This document shows, piece by piece, positions 61,371-64,000 of a stretch of 64,000 nucleotides of DNA; the first letter of the stretch is position 1, and each line of letters opens with the position of its first letter. This DNA is from Ascidiaceihabitans sp023955215. Lineage in GTDB: Bacteria > Pseudomonadota > Alphaproteobacteria > Rhodobacterales > Rhodobacteraceae. The notes below the pieces were generated by a model, which did no database searches, had not been told where the DNA came from, and was given only the letters and a program-made list of their open reading frames with translations. The position numbers and the translations under genes are program-made. The stretch is from contig CALSPX010000017.1 in the NCBI GenBank assembly GCA_943788345.1, forward strand, positions 54,440 through 118,439, read 5' to 3'.

Positions 61371-61945
61371 ATTATAGCTCCAGATTTGTTTGAAACGAGT
61401 TGATGTCAGCGACGCTATGAGCGAGGCGTGATCTCGCAATTGTGGGTATTCTGTGAATTGGTGCGTCGAATGAAACATTCAAGAACAAAGACGTAGGCAT
61501 TCTGTCACACGGCGCTTGCCTTTTCAGCGATGGCATAAGTGTCAGCAACCGACTGAGAGCCACTAGCGACTTGCTCACACAACGAATTGTGGAACGGTGA
61601 AATACGCCCAACATATAGGAGCTTCGGTTCCTCAGCGGCTTGTGAAGTGCTTCGCTGCAAACATAGGCTGACTTGGCTCTCACGGGTGATTTTAGAGGAA
61701 CTCAGGTGCCATGCTTTAGCGCTTGGCTTCTATCAGCCGCCCTCGACCAGATTAGGTTTCACCTTGGCATTATGCCATGTAGTGTTAGGCTGAGGTGAGT
61801 TTATATTGGGGGTACAGGTAGCTGGATGTATTTCATGTTGTGACATCCCAGTGGAGCATAAGGGCTGCGGTTCTGCCAGTCATTGACTTCTGCGCAATAG
61901 AAAAACTACTTAACTTAAAACGACATGCAAAAGGTGTTCCTAACG
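61371..61945. other. Intergenic region with weak traces of a decayed frame
   Basis: About 570 bp. On the minus strand, roughly 61690-61500, one frame reads protein-like sequence ending SGSQSVADTYAIAEKASAV but has no start and no family match I can name. A short inverted repeat TGGCAT-T-ATGCCA is at 61765-61777. A promoter-like pair TTGACT (61883) and TACTTA (61907), 18 bp apart, precedes the bactofilin. Confidence 0.45.
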
Positions 61946-62329
61946 ATGTTCTCCAAACCAGTAAGGCCCAAATCTGATGTTACAGCTGCTATCTTACCGG
62001 ATAGCACACAACGCCGCTCAGTTTTACACGACGGCATTGTGATTGAAGGTGATTGGCAAAGCGATAGTATCGTTGAGTTCGGTGGTGCGATCACTGGTGA
62101 TCTGACAGTAGACGTGCTGATTGTAACATCCACTGGAACAGTTGAGGGCAACGTAAGAGCAAGATCGGTAACGGTAGAGGGGCAGTTAAACGGCACGATC
62201 GCAGCTATTGATGTTAATTTGTCCCCAACAGCGATTGTGAGAGGTGAAATTAAAGCAGAAAGAATTCAAATAGATTTTGGTGCGCAAGTCGAGGGCCGCT
62301 TAACTGCAAAAGGTGAAGCCTCAAGTTAA
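61946..62329 (+). CDS. Bactofilin (polymer-forming cytoskeletal protein)
   Basis: 127 residues from ATG 61946 (MFSKPVRPKS; many bactofilins open MFSK). An ATG at 61925 is the alternative but lacks a ribosome site. The core is a beta-helix of short rungs: VIEGDWQSDSIVEFGGAITGDL, LIVTSTGTVEGNVRARSVTVEGQLNGTI and GEIKAERIQIDFGAQVEGRL, the DUF583/bactofilin pattern. Bactofilins self-assemble into membrane-associated filaments that place cell-wall or polar proteins. Its stop overlaps that of the HIT remnant on the other strand. Confidence 0.9.
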   Translation: MFSKPVRPKSDVTAAILPDSTQRRSVLHDGIVIEGDWQSDSIVEFGGAITGDLTVDVLIVTSTGTVEGNVRARSVTVEGQLNGTIAAIDVNLSPTAIVRGEIKAERIQIDFGAQVEGRLTAKGEASS

Positions 62330-62511
62330 TACCTCTGCTGACTAGGAATAACCCCACGTACCCCACCTCTGGGTTCAACGACATCACCATCACGCCTTGG
62401 GATCAAGTGAACGTGTACATGGAAGACCGTCTGTCCTGCTGAGGCTCCTGCGTTAATGCCGACATTGAAGCCTGTGACCGTCTCATCTTGTGTCCCTCCA
62501 CGCTTCTTAAT
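62326..62511 (-). pseudogene. HIT-family (histidine triad) hydrolase remnant, C-terminal half
   Basis: A 61-codon open frame without any start codon reads DETVTGFNVGINAGASAGQT, then VFHVHVHLIPRRDGDVVEPR and GGVRGVIPSQQRY. HVHVHLIPR is the histidine triad, and FNVGIN...AGQT the preceding strand of the HIT fold. The N-terminal ~60 residues, which complete the nucleotide site, are missing, with stops immediately upstream. Not expressible as is. Confidence 0.85.
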
Positions 62512-62530
62512 TTAATATTAAAGAGCCTCA

Positions 62531-62839
62531 TCACACATGGTCTTTAGGATGGTCCCAATTCTCAATAATATGTTTGTACCGTGGCAATGGCGTCAACATT
62601 TCGTTCCACTCTAAGTAGTCCAGTTTTACCAAAGCATCATATAGCTCTTCAGGTGTGGTTACGCCGTTGCGTTCCATTAGGATGCGAAATGTGATGCGCC
62701 CCCTGTGCGTCTTGAGGTGCTTGGGATGAATTTGGAACGCTTCCTCACCCCGTTCGAGTAACACCGCTCGCAGCATTGAGTGCAGGAACTTCTTTCTGAG
62801 GTTGCTGATGGGTCTGTCTGCAGTGTCTTTAGCGGTCAT
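62531..62839 (-). CDS. Hypothetical protein, island-encoded
   Basis: 102 residues, no family recognised. Basic N-terminal helix (NLRKKFLHSMLRAVLLERGEEAF) then a segment resembling a small helical domain (NGVTTPEELYDALVKLDYLEW). A strong AGGAGG lies 8 bases before the ATG, which supports expression. It follows the polymerase-palm-like gene in the same direction, about 108 bp downstream. Confidence 0.6.
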   Translation of the reverse strand: MTAKDTADRPISNLRKKFLHSMLRAVLLERGEEAFQIHPKHLKTHRGRITFRILMERNGVTTPEELYDALVKLDYLEWNEMLTPLPRYKHIIENWDHPKDHV

Positions 62840-62947
62840 TTCCCAATCCTCCTGCGCAAGTCATTTCCTTGTAATATAACGATAATCTCTATTTGTTCTA
62901 GTAATGGGAGAGCCATAGGAACACTCCCTATTTCACCACTACTATGA

Positions 62948-63925
62948 TTATTCTGATAAGTAATTTCCTGATAGTGATAGCCATTTGGTGAACTTAGCCT
63001 TCCTATCAAGATACTGACCAGTTGGAGCAATACTGATAGGCGTATGGTATTCAACAACTACAGGTTCTTCATATCCCCTTATGTTACCAGTTACCTTTCC
63101 ATGATGGCTGTTACGTTCATTCTTGATGTCGTGATTGATGGTGTAATTGGTAACCTGATGTGTTGCTTGGTCTAGGATGCGACGTAGTTCAGGTTCCTTG
63201 TCGTACTGAATTATGAAGCTGTCATGGATGCATAGAACTGGGATGTTCTTATTCGTAAAGTAATCCAACACCATGTTGGCAATCTGACTGTCGATATTCA
63301 TCAGCCTTAGGGCTTGTCCTGTATTTAGGACTCCTTTGAACTGTGGATGTTTGTCGATGAAAGCATCTAGCAGTGCTGCAAGTTGAATATCCGTAAGGCT
63401 TTGTCCGAGCTTGTCCTTACGATCACTGTTACGGAAGGCTTTATAGGCTTTCTTGGCACTGTCAGCATTGATCCCCATCAGGACTAACAGCTTCACGTAA
63501 TCTCTCTGTTGTTCTTTCGTCGTGATGACATCAGGAAGTGTCAATTCTCCAAGGTCATACGGATCACCTGATAACTTTACCCCAAGTTCATTCGACAGCA
63601 GGGTGGGATGGAAGGCTTTAAAGTCTACTTCCAGCGTTGGCTTGTCGTTGATGTAAATCTTGCAGCGGTCTTCTTTGTCGATTTGTTGCCACCATCCACG
63701 ATAAAAGCGACCTCCTCGTTCCCACTTACCTGCAAGGCCACCATTGAAGACACGGATCACAAACTTGTTGTCAGGGCCAAGCGATATGGTCTGCTTACGA
63801 CCTGCATACTTTCCGTACTTTATTGTGCGAGTGAATGTCGAAGAGGTGTAGCTTGGGATGTCGATGAAGGTATGCTTGAGGAGCTTGTTATAGGCTTGAA
63901 GCTGATCCTCGGATCGTATCGACAA
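62948..63925 (-). CDS. Protein with family A polymerase palm-like motifs (uncharacterised)
   Basis: 325 residues from TTG 63925; no ribosome site is visible and a TAG precedes it, so the true start or an upstream frameshift is open. ERGGRFYRGWWQQI is a block shared by a family of hypothetical proteins I recall from bacteria and plasmids. LEVDFKAFHPTLL (D101) resembles polymerase motif A, RDYVKLLVLMGIN (R141, K145) resembles motif B, and VLCIHDSFII (H234, D235) resembles motif C of DNA polymerase I. The full thumb, exonuclease and fingers of PolA are absent. A template- or primer-type polymerase activity is inferred, not shown. Confidence 0.6.
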   Translation of the reverse strand: MSIRSEDQLQAYNKLLKHTFIDIPSYTSSTFTRTIKYGKYAGRKQTISLGPDNKFVIRVFNGGLAGKWERGGRFYRGWWQQIDKEDRCKIYINDKPTLEVDFKAFHPTLLSNELGVKLSGDPYDLGELTLPDVITTKEQQRDYVKLLVLMGINADSAKKAYKAFRNSDRKDKLGQSLTDIQLAALLDAFIDKHPQFKGVLNTGQALRLMNIDSQIANMVLDYFTNKNIPVLCIHDSFIIQYDKEPELRRILDQATHQVTNYTINHDIKNERNSHHGKVTGNIRGYEEPVVVEYHTPISIAPTGQYLDRKAKFTKWLSLSGNYLSE

Positions 63926-64000
63926 GGGCTAGTTCATCAGGACTGAGGTCTTTGTCGCTGTACTCAATCTTTTTGTTGGTATCGTCATCAGGGTCATCCA
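63888..64000 (-). CDS. C-terminal end of an upstream gene, or frameshifted N-terminus of the palm-like protein
   Basis: Open from the right edge to TAA at 63890-63888: DDPDDDTNKKIEYSDKDLSP, ELALVDTIRGSASSL. An acidic, low-complexity linker-like sequence. It overlaps the first 38 bp of the palm-like frame, so either it is a separate gene with an overlapping end or the two were one protein before a frameshift. The window edge prevents a decision. Confidence 0.4.
   Translation of the reverse strand, partial: DDPDDDTNKKIEYSDKDLSPDELALVDTIRGSASSL

Noticed and set aside
61500..61690. Protein-like minus-strand frame ending SGSQSVADTYAIAEKASAV
   Set aside because: No start codon, no recognised family; kept only as a possible decayed frame in the intergenic note.
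62836..63057. 73-codon minus-strand frame overlapping the end of the palm-like gene
   Set aside because: Out of frame with the palm-like protein, no ribosome site, hydrophobic low-quality sequence.
1..64000. CRISPR arrays, rRNA genes, prophage structural genes
   Set aside because: No regularly spaced repeat series, no rRNA-like sequence and no capsid, terminase or tail genes were seen anywhere in the window.

Overview
The window looks like the chromosome of a marine Rhodobacterales (Roseobacter-group) alphaproteobacterium. Base composition is moderate, the lysyl-tRNA synthetase is class I, and the division ATPase MipZ is present. A DMSP lyase DddP, two TRAP transporters, a benzoyl-CoA epoxidation (box) cluster and a tandem glycine riboswitch all fit that group. 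The genus cannot be fixed from sequence alone.

Layout. 1-16 kb is mostly core: ettA (partial), nadD, an EamA exporter, dacB, a dadA-type dehydrogenase behind a tandem glycine riboswitch, a broken FkbM-GT61 surface-polysaccharide gene, lysK, a beta-helix protein, uvrB, a complex I accessory subunit, MYG1 and a GNAT. At 16.9 kb a tRNA-Arg is followed 14 bp later by a sequence resembling the terminus of a Tn402/Tn5053 (tni) transposon. Next come a tniQ gene broken by an in-frame TGA and an intact IS3-family element, so this is a decayed mobile insertion. 20.7-30.7 kb is a glycogen cluster: glgB-glgC-glgA-glgX-pgm read leftward, tail to tail with a GH13 alpha-glucosidase.

31-36 kb holds an aldo/keto reductase remnant, dddP, a GlxA/FtrA-type regulator and small accessory enzymes. 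35.5-40.5 kb is a leftward operon of a D-amino-acid-dehydrogenase-like flavoprotein, a TRAP transporter (dctP-dctQ-dctM) and an Asp/Glu-racemase-family protein. A second TRAP system (40.7-43.8 kb) leads into an aerobic benzoate module: benzoate-CoA ligase, alpha/beta hydrolase, DUF309 protein, boxC, boxB, boxA, boxR and a lone 3-hydroxyacyl-CoA dehydrogenase C-terminal domain. Two promoters in this module share an operator-like motif, GCA-S-TAAA-Y-TGCA, a candidate BoxR site.

52.7-60.2 kb returns to mixed core genes: an orphan solute-binding protein, mipZ, rpmE, rplS, a TerB-like protein and an ADP-ribosylglycohydrolase. A GIY-YIG nuclease there meets a C5 DNA methyltransferase tail to tail, a candidate restriction-modification pair. 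From 60.3 kb the sequence becomes island-like. It begins with a tRNA (probably Thr) that has lost its anticodon arm, followed by a perfect palindrome, tandem 12-bp repeats, a pseudoazurin, long empty stretches, a bactofilin, a HIT-protein remnant, a small unknown gene and a 325-residue protein whose motifs resemble the palm of family A DNA polymerases.

The most useful points for follow-up are the two genes interrupted by single in-frame stops, the tni terminus beside tRNA-Arg, the anticodon-less tRNA with adjacent repeats, the polymerase-palm-like protein, the GIY-YIG/methyltransferase pair, and the shared operator motif of the box cluster.
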